DNA of 64,000 nucleotides from Arctopsyche grandis (lineage: Eukaryota > Arthropoda > Insecta > Trichoptera > Hydropsychidae), in the NCBI RefSeq assembly GCF_051622035.1, contig NC_135356.1, forward strand, positions 12,944,079 through 13,008,078, read 5' to 3'. The position numbers and the translations under genes are program-made. The notes beneath the pieces were generated by a model. That model did not search any database, was not told where the DNA came from, and saw only the letters and a list, made by a program, of their open reading frames with translations. Positions 23,801 through 35,800 of this stretch are shown here, one piece after another (position 1 is the stretch's first letter; each line of letters opens with the position of its first letter).

Positions 23801-26800
23801 GTTGGCAGACAACGGGTGCATACCAAAATAAAAATGGGGGTATATTCGAATTATTATTTTTTTCACTGACACAAATAAACGCTAAACTTTCTACAATTTG
23901 ATGTTTTGAATTCGAATAGTTGATGTTTTACATATTTCATATTATATTTTACATATTTCATATTATATTTTACATATTTCATAGTACATATATATTTTAT
24001 TTCAGATTCTACATATGTATGTAGATTATGATTCAATTCGTTAAAGTACACGCGGTATCGGTGGTAATTGAGGCTCTTTCGGCGCTTTAAATTATGTTTA
24101 TTTATCAATACACTCAAATGAACTGTCGTTTGGTCGCAGGTTTGTTACACTGCATACCAACTCAAAGAAATACACTCGGCCCAGCATGCCAACATTATCG
24201 TTTGCAAATGTACTCTTCTGGGTTTGAAAATTACATAAATACCACATACATAATAGAATCGGTTGATACTGAACGCACGTTCAAATTACTAACGAAGAAA
24301 AAAGCCTTGTGAAAGTGAACGGTCTTGTTTTGAATCTTTAACACGTTCCAGTTAAAATAAACACTGAAAATGCGTTTTGTGTGCATTGTTTTAAAACACG
24401 TTTTGAGAGCGAGCGTTGTATTTACGGAACGTTTGCACTTTCAAATGACGTATTTATTATAATAGAATATGTATGTATGTATGTTTTTGCGCAGATCGTG
24501 TTGCATACTATAAAAGGACTCGATCAACACGAGGTATAATATGTTGACGTTTTGCACGAAAAATGCGCCCTCAGAAGAAACCGCACATTGATGAATGCAC
24601 AAATTATCATTGCGCAATTTTCGGTGAACGATATTTACGCGATTAAATATCTTATTTTATAGAAAAATATTTTACGATTTTAGAACGTCGACTTTTCTTG
24701 CCAGCAAATAATAATAGTGATTTTAAAAATATAAAAAATTAAAGGATTGAAAATAAATCACTAAAAATTGACATGTTACCTAATTTATTGAATTTCATAC
24801 ACAATAAAAAAACAATTTAATAAAAAAGTATGAGATGGAGGAAACTATCGGTTTTGGCCACAACATATCAAAATAGTGCAATTCAATGATTTTGTTTATA
24901 ATATGATTTTAATTCGAGATTGAAATTATTAAATTTCAATTTATAATATAAGTGCACTCTAAGTTGACGCATACCGAAATAATATTAATTAAAGAAAATA
25001 GTAAAAATAAGTCGTAGTTGGTTGATTTTTTACGACTCCGACTCCGCTCGAAATGTTGACTCCGTATTTTGAAATATCTACATACATTAACAAAATTTGA
25101 TATAAAATACGTAAGTTGTTGATATTGTTAATTTATTTATGGAATACGTATATATTTTATTTGAATGGAAATTAATATTTTTTAGACGATGTAATTTTCA
25201 ACGTCATGTTATGGACAGCATAACTTACAGTAGTATTGTAAAAATTAATATATATGAAATAGAAATTAATATAAAAAAAATATTTTAAATTACGTAAGTC
25301 TCACGCTAAATCGGATCGACTGTAGTTATATGTACATATATATTTTATTTTAAATTAAAATATATGGACATTAAAATATACTTGTATATGTGAAAGCATT
25401 AATATTATATAAAGCAAACATGTTTATGCTTGCTGTTATTAAACTTTATGATTTTATCTGCACATACATACATTATACGAAAAAGATTTATGAAGTTGCA
25501 CATGTCAGAAGATTATTTGAGCGTTTGTAGGCTTTTTAAATTGCATTATAAAGTGGGGGTACCATGTTTGAAAATGTGCCGCTAAGGTGTATAAATGCAC
25601 GGAGTTGGGACTAATATGTACGTAATGGAGAAGAATGAAAATTCCTGCCAAAGGGTCATAAAAGGCATACACCCTTTGACCCCCCCCCACACATGGTTTT
25701 GAACTCGAGCTAGAGCAATTAAAAGCTTGCTTGCAATTAGTGTCGCATGAGGGCAATTGACCGCGTGGTGACCCTAATGGGCGTCATTTGGTCACCCGAC
25801 TCGGTCACCCAGTGGGCAGGTGTGTGTGTGTGTGTGTGTCTTCGCGTACATTTTGGGTCAAAAAGAACTGGTTTTGGATTATGGCCGTGACGCAATTTTG
25901 TTAAGCGAATTACCCACTTATAAATTATGTCACTTTTTACATGGACCGCGCCCAACGATGTTAAACTCAACTGTTATCAATACTGAAAATTTTATAACCG
26001 AATCATTTTAAAGGACATTTATTTTGTATTTTTATTTATGAATAGTCGAATATATACATATTTAAATTTTTTTTTACTATAAATATTATTAAAAAGAATA
26101 GCCTTCAAATTGCCGCCATTTTCAACTTCAACTTCAGGCTCATTCGAATACATTAAGTTTGTCTACCTGTCTGTCTGTCTCGTATGGGCTCCTAAACTAC
26201 TCAATCGATTACAATGAAACTTTCAGGATTTGTGGTATGCATGTCCGGGAAGCTTACTGTGAAAAAGAAAACTTCTTAATAATAATATTCGTAATTACGA
26301 TTTTACGTAGTCAAGGAAATGTGTTCGTTAGTAACCACGTTACCAGTTGGTTTATTACGACACGGCGTTGAAGAAACGTTAGTTCACTTGAACCATCACT
26401 TGAAACGGGAACGGGGATTGCATGCCTTAAACCAGCAGCGTGGTCTAGTGGTGAGTGTTTATATTCTCTCGTGCTAGGTGTCATGGGTTCGATTCCTACT
26501 GGAGTCTCGTTGCTGGCCAGACCTTGGTTTGTCGAGGTCGGTCGTTTCTTATCAGAATTTGTTATTTTTTCTGATTTGAAACGATTCCTGTAAAATTAGC
26601 TTTTCCTATACAATTTTCTATTGCGAAAACCTTGAGTTATTCTTATTTCTCAGGTTTCGCCAGATTTTCTCTCCATAGATGTCTCTCTATGGATGATTAT
26701 TGTATGTAAAAATTTCGTATTGTTACATAATAAATGCTACTATTCATATTGTTTACGTTGTCTGACCATAGGTGTCAGGTATTGTTTCGATATGTATGTA

Positions 26801-26818
26801 TGTTATAATTATGTATTT

Positions 26819-26854
<36 letters not shown>

Positions 26855-29800
26855 TATAATGTTGGAGCAATCTGTTAGGCGAGTGTGCATGATTAATTGA
26901 AAAAAAAAATATTCTGGCATTGCAACGCATGCCGGGTTCAGCTAGTATACATATATTATTCAATAAATATATAAATGAGAGTGAAAAAAGTAACTGTCAT
27001 AACTGTTTAGTCTGTGAGTTGTGAAGGGGCGGTATAAAGACGTGTTTGGATAGCTAGCTGTCATCGCTTCACCTCCCCATTACCGTACAAAGCAAGAATC
27101 TAGTGTACAATAGTGAACCATTTTTTGTGCATATATTATCGTCCAAACCCCGCCATTTAGTCATGACCAGACTTCGGTGGCTGAGATGTCGCCATAAAAT
27201 AACAATAGATCTCTCCATTGTCCGAGAAAGCAGGAGAGCAAAAAAACTGGTTAATAATAGTAATGTATAGAGGTAGGACCGGAAGCGTGCCGTTCTTTGT
27301 TTATTGTTCGTTGTGCATTGTTCATTTTTATGATGAACCTTTGTTAAAGGTTCGCCGAACCTTTTTTTATTGCACTCTAGCTTTGTTAATAGACCCAAAA
27401 CGCCGTGTTTCCTGGAAAAAGCACGCTCTCTATCCGCCCTTTAGTAATGTATAACAGTGAACCTTTTTTTTTGGCCGTCAAGCATCGTCGCCGTCGATCT
27501 CTGGTCTTGACTAAAGTTTCCATTTCCCAGGAGAGATAGTTGACTATTTTCAATTACTAGTGTCCTACTAACTTAGAGAGCAAAAAAAAAGGTTGACATA
27601 GAAATTAACAATAGTGAACCCATTTTTTGTCCAAATAGAAACCGGCCACCGTCCCTTAGTCATGATTAAAGGCCGGATCCACAGCGCGCCGTTTATTGTT
27701 CAATTGTTGTAAATGCTATTGTTCAATTGTTGTAAAAGGTTCCCCCAACCTTTTTTTTGTACTCTAGCTTTGTAAATATCGCCAAACCGCCCCGATCTAT
27801 TCGCAGTCTAGTCATGACTAGAGGTAGGACCGGAAGCTTGCTGTTTATTGTTCAATTGTTGTAAATCCTTTGTAAAAAAGGTTCGGCAAACCTTAAACAA
27901 TGCATTTACAACATTTGAACAATATACAGCCCCCTCAGGGTCCGGGCTTTAGTCATGACACTTGAATTTGTTACGGAGATTTGTAGGAGTTGGTAAAATA
28001 GTACTCACACTGGTTTTCTCAGATGCTTAAATCCCAATATTTATTTATTTACAGGTAAGACCCATTTTAATACATAGAAAAATAAAATTACATAAAAATA
28101 ATAACAAGAGAAAAAAAAATTAATAGATAAAAGTAATAACACATGTTATTTAATCATATAAATATGACAAAAACATGGTAATATGGAAATGTAAAAATAG
28201 TAAAAAACAGAATAGATAAAAGATAAAAGAAGAGGACAATAATAAAATTCACAATAAAAAAAAATTGTGCTGTATAGAAGTAATAAATTGACCATATAAA
28301 TATGTAGATATTAAATAGTGACGTGTTATTAGGAATGCAACCAGAGTAATAATTTTAACTAATAACTGAATTTGAAACGCACTAAGTAATTAAGATACGT
28401 GTAAGACAGTTTTAACACGAGATTTATGTATAGCCCTCAAGTGCTATTGTTGATAAAGACATACATACATACATAGCTTATTGTGGAACTATTTGAGAGT
28501 TGCATGGGTCATGAGTTATGACTCATGAGACATATGCAGCTATGTTCATGAAAATAAAGCTCGTGCGACCACTTTGTCTTAAAATAATTAATCAACGTAT
28601 TGAAAACCCTAATAAATGATGGATATTTTTTTCGAGTTAAACAGGACGTAGTCTTGAAATAGTAAAGTTATTGAAAAATCTAATAAATGCTGACAAATAA
28701 TTTTAAGAGTAAACATCAATAGTATTTCAAAAAGAAATTGTATTCAACTAGTATGTATGTATTTACGTATCAGTGGGGTGCCGTGGAAATCTCCCTGTTT
28801 TTGTGGCACAGCTTCACAGGCGAAAACACACAGCAATGTACGTGGCACGTGGTTTTTTTTTGATACTTTAAAACATGCGAAAAAAATGTACCGTACCTTG
28901 CACATATTCATGGAACGCCCAGCACGCCCCGTCCCAAAATAACTCACTGGAGTGTTTTCGGTAAAATTGTATCCTTGTATTTCTCCTTGCTTGACACTGA
29001 TCGATAATGGTGTATCCCTTATTTGAAGAAATGTAGCAGACCACACACCGCGGGGTGCCATGCACACGATGTGCCGTTCTTCCTTGTGTGATTTCGCCTT
29101 TACATGTATGCGAGCAGGACAGAAGGTGATTCGGTATGACTTCACCATGTCTGAAGAGTGAATACAATATCTACTACTTTATTACAACTTAAAAGTTCTT
29201 ATCTATCTTTTCTCTTTTTCTCGTTTTCTTTTTTCTTTTTTCTTTTTTCTTTTTTTCATTTTCTTTTTCTCTTTCACTTCTCGTTTCTGTTTGTATTTTC
29301 CGATGTGTCGTTACAGAAAAATGTTGAGAGTTCCTATCCCAAATTTGCTATTGCAATTTTTTTTTCAACTTTTATTTTCGGTTACGCTCCCGACGGTAAT
29401 GTTCATTCACTTCCTCTATCTGAGAAATTTGACTTTTAAATAAGAAATTAGAAATTAACTGCTGAATGTCTTAAAAAAGAAAAGCGGTCGTTGCACAATA
29501 AAGGAATTCAATGACTGTGTAAAACGTGCCTGAAATACAAATTAGGCAAAAAGAATAACGGAACCTTCCATAATAGTATTTCTACATAGGTACGTGCGAA
29601 AAAAAAAATGTTCCGAAAAGCCAGAGCTGGCTCAACTGCGAGTTCAATTTGTTATAGTATGACACTAAATTAGACACAAGATTGGTTTCGGAAGGGCGCG
29701 GAGCTCGGAATCGATGAGCTCTCATACAAAAACACCCGGTCTACGCCATGCGTGTGTTGTCAGCTATGCAAATTTACACCTCTCATGTTAGCAAGGTTTG

Positions 29801-32800
29801 ATTTGTTATCATATGACTTTAAATTAGACCCAAGATTGGTTTTGGATGGGCTTGGAGCCCGAGATCAAAGTTCTCCAAATGTGTATTTTTTCGCTATGAA
29901 AATCCACAGCTTTCGCTTTGGAACTAAAAATTAGATCATATATGGTTTTCAGAAGGCGTCGGAGCCAGAAATTTAGGGGCACCCATACAATATTATACAT
30001 TTAGAAAGTCGCGTAGACAAGATTCTCTTCAAAGAAGAAATCCATCAAGCAGTTAGGTAAACAATCGACAGTTGGTAACAACGAGGTCATGTTGATACAT
30101 TGTGTCAACTGTAAAGTAATAAATACTCTTCTGTTTCAAGGTTATTGATTTGAAATCGATCTTTTAATGCGATGAGTCGTTTATTTAACCATTTGCTAAA
30201 AAAAATCGCTTTATCACAAGTGATATCTGAGAATATATGTACATACGTATGTAGTTATTCAAAGTTATGATCGTGCGAATTGACTGTCGCGAGTCATTGC
30301 TGACTTTGATTGAGGTGTGACCAGAAATTTTCGTTCATAGCTTTATGATACGATCCATTGTTCGACGAAGAATGCGTCTAAGTTCTCCAATGCCAAAATT
30401 TGACTTTGAATGCTGATTGGTGTGTAATATAAACTGGCACATCCGTTCCTGCAACACGTCTGAAGTTTGATTGTATGCGAAGTATGTATACAGGGTGGGA
30501 AGAAAAACTTACACAAATCAAGCTGAGCTCAGTGCTTTCACTAGTAATTAGTAGAGGTAGGATAGCCAAGGGGCCGCTCATTGTTCCATTGTTGTAAATC
30601 CTTTGTAAAAATGGTTCGGCACACCTTTAACAATGCATTTAAAACATTTGAACAATACGCGGCACCTTCTGGGTCCGGGCTTTAGTAATTAGAATCCAGA
30701 ATCATAGGACTTACACATATCCGGGCAACGCCGGCCAACTCCATAGTTTTCAATAAATTGGCAACCGAAAGTGACCAAGAATCCGTTGGCTCCTTAAGAG
30801 TTGTCAATGTATGATTATACAGTCACACGTGAACATATGTAGCTTTTACTTTATCTATGTACGTAGTAACAATATATGAAGTTTTGTGATCATGCGTGAA
30901 TTCAATATTTTTACCTGAACCGGAAGTAATAATTTTACTCTAGAGAATATAGTTTTTTTTTTTTGTTTTTCTTATAAAACCTTTTGGTTAATTGAACTGA
31001 AATTTCATATCTAGAAGTTTAAGCTTAATACCAAGTTATGTATAAAATTTGGTAAGCATCCGTCAACCAGAAATGGCAGTTTACTCTTTTCCGATTTTTC
31101 TTTCACTATTTTTTTCGACCCCTTAAACATGTGTGCTCTTCGCGAAAAAAATCAAGTACAATTCTTGTATCAATGTGATAAAAATCATTAAATTTAATAA
31201 ACCGGAAGTGGAATTTTTTCCACTACTCATTATTACTCATTATTTCCACACCCTGAACGTATCAAGCTGAAAATTTATATTTGTATTCTTTATGTACTAA
31301 CTTAGAGCTGATAAGGTTTTGGTCCGAATTAGTGGTGGTTACTCCAGCAATAAAATCACCGTGACCAGACTAAACGTCGGTAACCGATCAGCCGACTATA
31401 TTGATTGGGAAACCAGTGAGTTGCCTAAGCAATTGCATACATTTGATCTGGTCGCGCAACTAAGTCCCGGCCAAATTGCTCGCAAGTCTCCAGGTGTGGC
31501 CCGGCGCTTACGATGGGTCGACGGGTGAAGCGTTTTTCACAGCATGTTTTTTCGTGAATATTGGATACAAGCGGTATCAATACTGTGATACAAGTCTAGT
31601 TTTCTGATGTGCTTTTTTTTTGCATGTAATTCGATCTTATTGTGTATTGACAGTTTCTAAAAGTTCCCATGTAATTGTGTCGCGTCAATTTGGTCTGTCG
31701 CTTTGGCTCGAATCGAATTTGGGTCAATTTGCGGCATGTCGCGTAAACACATTACGTACAAAGCCAAATGACCGACAGGAAATTGCCGGAGTTGACACGA
31801 GCGACACCTCAAAGCAACCAGGATATGCGAGTTCGTTTTTTACAGGAAATCTGAAATTTCGATTGAGTATCACTGGTATGTATAGTAAAAATTTGCAACC
31901 GTGCAATTGACGACCGTCGCGCTCTACATGTTGTAGCCTCGTGCTCTACATTGTATGTATGTACGTATCGCTTGTATCTTTTCCAACTCTAATATCATAA
32001 GGAATGTGGAATCGGAATTGTCGATTCAAGAAAATTTGAAAAAAATTTCGACAGCGGCGCATGTCTTTATTGCTATATTATTTATTATTATTATTTTTTT
32101 TTTACATATATACCAGGAAGGCCTTATAGGTAGAGTACGGATAGCCAAGGGGCCGCTTATTGTTCAATTGTTCTAAAATTCTTTTCAATCGAGGTCAGCT
32201 CATGGGATCGAACCCGGCGCCTCTCGACGCTAAACAGAAGCTTAACGACCGAGCTATGCTGCTGGCATATATATGCCAGCAGCATATATGTGTACATATA
32301 TTGAATACTAGTGGTTTTACCCGGATTCGATCGGTATTTGTAATATAAACCGCATAAACATGGCTAATTTAATAAATAGTAAACATTCATTTGTTTTTTT
32401 ATTAAATTTATTTGAATCGAAAAAAAATAATATTCAACGATATCGATATCGTCGTCATAAAAACTTTGATTTGTTTTCGATGCTCCCAACCAAACCTTAC
32501 ATACATATGTAGTTACAAAGTTTCTTTCGAAATTTTATATTAGATGGTGAATATTTTTAAAATTTGTCTATACATTTCTCTATATGTAATATTTTATTAA
32601 AAAGTACTCGGGTGACCCCGCCACACTGATAAAAGTTGCAATACACATTACGTAAGTAAAAATTCCACGTGAAAAATCTAGGCTAGGAGGGGAAGAAAGG
32701 GATGAGATGGTACGCATCTTTATGTTTGCGTTATGTGTACAAGCGCAGCACACATAATCATACGGTACGGCATGCCTAGGTAGACTCTAGCTGTGAATGG

Positions 32801-35800
32801 GCGTGTCTTATGTCACTGTCAATTCGTACGATCTTATTATTTTTCCAACATTTCTTCAAATATGGGGTCACCATTATCGATCACTGTCAAATCTACGTAA
32901 TTACAATGATAATATATCACTGAAAACATTCCTGGGAGTGAGTTTTGGTCTAGTATAGATCAGGTATACTAGCGGTTTTATTCTGCGTGTCTGCGCCCTA
33001 TTAGTTCAGTGTTTGAAAAGCTTTGTAATGCTGACGTCACCATCAAAGTGATTCTCCCCCGCCCTTAAAGAAGTTGAGGGTTTTTTTAACACTTGCCGCA
33101 CGCAAGTAACAGGGACTTATATTATATTTTATTTCTCCAAATGTACTGAATGCAGGGTTTTCATATTTTATGTATTGCTCATCAAAACCTCTATGATTCT
33201 AATTATGTCATTACGAAATTAAAACGTTGATCAATATCAACGGAAATAATTATTTTCGCGGGAAGTCCTTTCTAGACGTGCCCCACAGATGCGAGGGGGG
33301 GGGGGATTCAGTACGCGCCGCGCTCAACGTTCACTTTGAGAATGAAATCCGCCTTCAAATGACGGCTCTGCTTTAGCCGTTATTTTTTTTTCCATTTCTT
33401 GCACTTATTTTATATTAGTCGACGTTTAATAACAATAATTAACCTCGCAGATTTTGTATTATTTCAACTTAAAACACACATTTTCAACTGGACGCTTGGT
33501 GTTAGTGTATTCTTTTAGCACAGTAAGGCAAGTGTTGAACATAAAAATTAAAAGAAATTAAATTAAAATAACGTATAGATTGAAAATATATCATACGGTG
33601 TGACAACCTTCTAAACCCCTAAAATTAGTGTTTGATTTTAGTCACTGCATTACGAAATATTGCAGTTTGTGCAACGACGTTGACACCCATCCCGATGAAA
33701 GCTTGTTTAGATTTGACTTTCAGAATGATTTCTGCGGATATAAGAAATTGAAGTTGACGGTCTCCACTGCGAATGACGGTGCAGCCCTTTGGCGAATACC
33801 TGATAAAACAAGTCTCAAAAAGATTCTACTCGCATAGATTAATTTTTATATCTTAAAGATGATATTACATACATATGTACATATGCATGAAAAATGGTAC
33901 CCGACAAACAAGTGCACGCAGCCCAACATTTGGAAATCGACAAAGTCAAAATTCAATAACAGCATTGAAATGTCTGATATGACTACATATGTATATAAAC
34001 ATAATGTTTGAAATGTTATTCTGCCTGTCCGTTAGCGTTTCATAATTTTCAACTTTGAACCAATCGGTTTCTATCATAGATACGAGCAGTGGTGTCGTTT
34101 AATTTTCGTAAAAAATCCAATTCATACTGTATGCATGTTTTTTGAATCAAATAATATTTAAATATCCTGAACTTGTTTATTTTAAACGAATGATGCTTGA
34201 TCTATGGTAATTAACAGACATCGCATAGGGACTATCAGTACTGAAAAGTTATTACAAATAATGGGTACAATAACCGAACTCAATCAATGTATTATTAAGT
34301 AATGCTACACCTTTTTTTATGGAGAGTTCGTAATTACAACGAAAATCCCTTTCCAAAACCAATCGCTGATTACAATTGGCACAACAATAGTTTTATAATA
34401 ACTTCACAAGCCATTTAAAAAAAGCTTTTTAAATGGCTTGTGAATATATGTTAAAGTCGAAGTGTATTTTCAGTTGTAATATGTACATATGTATATTCCA
34501 ACTGCCGTTTTAGGTCATTCATATTCGAATACAATTCAACTAGTAAATTTTATGTCTATAACCGCAAATACACTTTTAACAGTGTGCGCTAGTTGTAACA
34601 GTTGAGTTATGACAGCTCTGATGTTTTTAAGAATTCAATAATGCGTTAATACTTGCTAGGTATTACGAATAAAGGTAAATGAGTACCGTATTACGATAGC
34701 TCTAAGGGCCGGGCCGCACCGCTCAACTCGCGAACAACTTGGTTGAGGGCGACCAGACCAATGCATGCAGATAGATGGGACATGCCGCACCCGTCAACTT
34801 GTTTGTCGCACACATTTCCATACATTTTTTCATGTCGCGCGACTAGTCAGCCGACAAAGTTGCACGGTGCGGCCCGGCCCTAAGGATGTGTTTAAAACAA
34901 AAGTGTGACTTTTACTAGTGGAGTGGGGTTTTCACGAAAGCCTACCCTCTCTATTTAACCTGGTATCATCTCATAGTTGAACTGTATTTTCAACTGGAAG
35001 ATACATTTCAGATGTAACACATATGTATATGACCGAAGTTTGGAAAAAAATAATATCGATGTCAGTTTTATGTAGGTTCGATTGGGATGAATTTCAGTGC
35101 TCCACTTCGCACGCGATGATCCGATTAATTTCGCTTTGATGTTGATTGCCGGTCCATTCTATTATGGGTCAGTCGGCCAGTCGGGCATCGGGCGAGTGAT
35201 TTGGCAATCAAATTCTCTTCAATGGCGAACCGCATCCTGCAAATTGTCGTTTTGTATATACTCGTATTCATACATTACTTTTACAACTCTTTTTCACGTG
35301 AAATTAATGTGTATACCGCAGTTTTGTTTGAGAGTTGATTTAGTTCATTCGAATTAATCCTTACGGTGCGTTTCTGTAGTTTGCGACCATAAAGATGCCG
35401 ACCTAACCCCAGGCCTAAAATCCTTGTATTGAAATATGTAGGTTTGACAGTGATTTCCATATTTGGAGAAATATTGGAATTGATTTTTCACCACAGAGGC
35501 CAAGTATGTTCAATTCGGTGTGTTTGCGCCTTAAAGATGCAGACACACATGAGGGCGAAATCACACAGGGAAGAACGGCGCGTCGTGTGCTTGGCTCCCC
35601 GCTGTGGGTCTCCTCCATTTCTTCAAATATGGGATACACCGTTATTGTTCACTGTCAAGCAAGGATAAAATTTTAGCGAAAACACTTCAGGGGGTGATTT
35701 TGGGACGGTGTGTGCTGGGCGTGCAATGAATATGTGCAAGGCATGCCACATTTTTTCGCATGTTTAAAAGTATAAAAAAAAACCATGCGTTTCTTCCTGT

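Noticed and set aside
23925-23990. Short 23-bp tandem repeat as a CRISPR-like array
   Set aside because: Units are contiguous with no spacers, AT-rich, and the genome is eukaryotic.
24094-24312. 72-codon open frame with Cys/His residues
   Set aside because: No zinc-finger spacing or conserved pattern; lies in intron 1 of DDAH without splice support.
26432-26620. Possible tRNA gene
   Set aside because: A- and B-box-like words are present, but the cloverleaf cannot be closed and the sequence recurs as a SINE.
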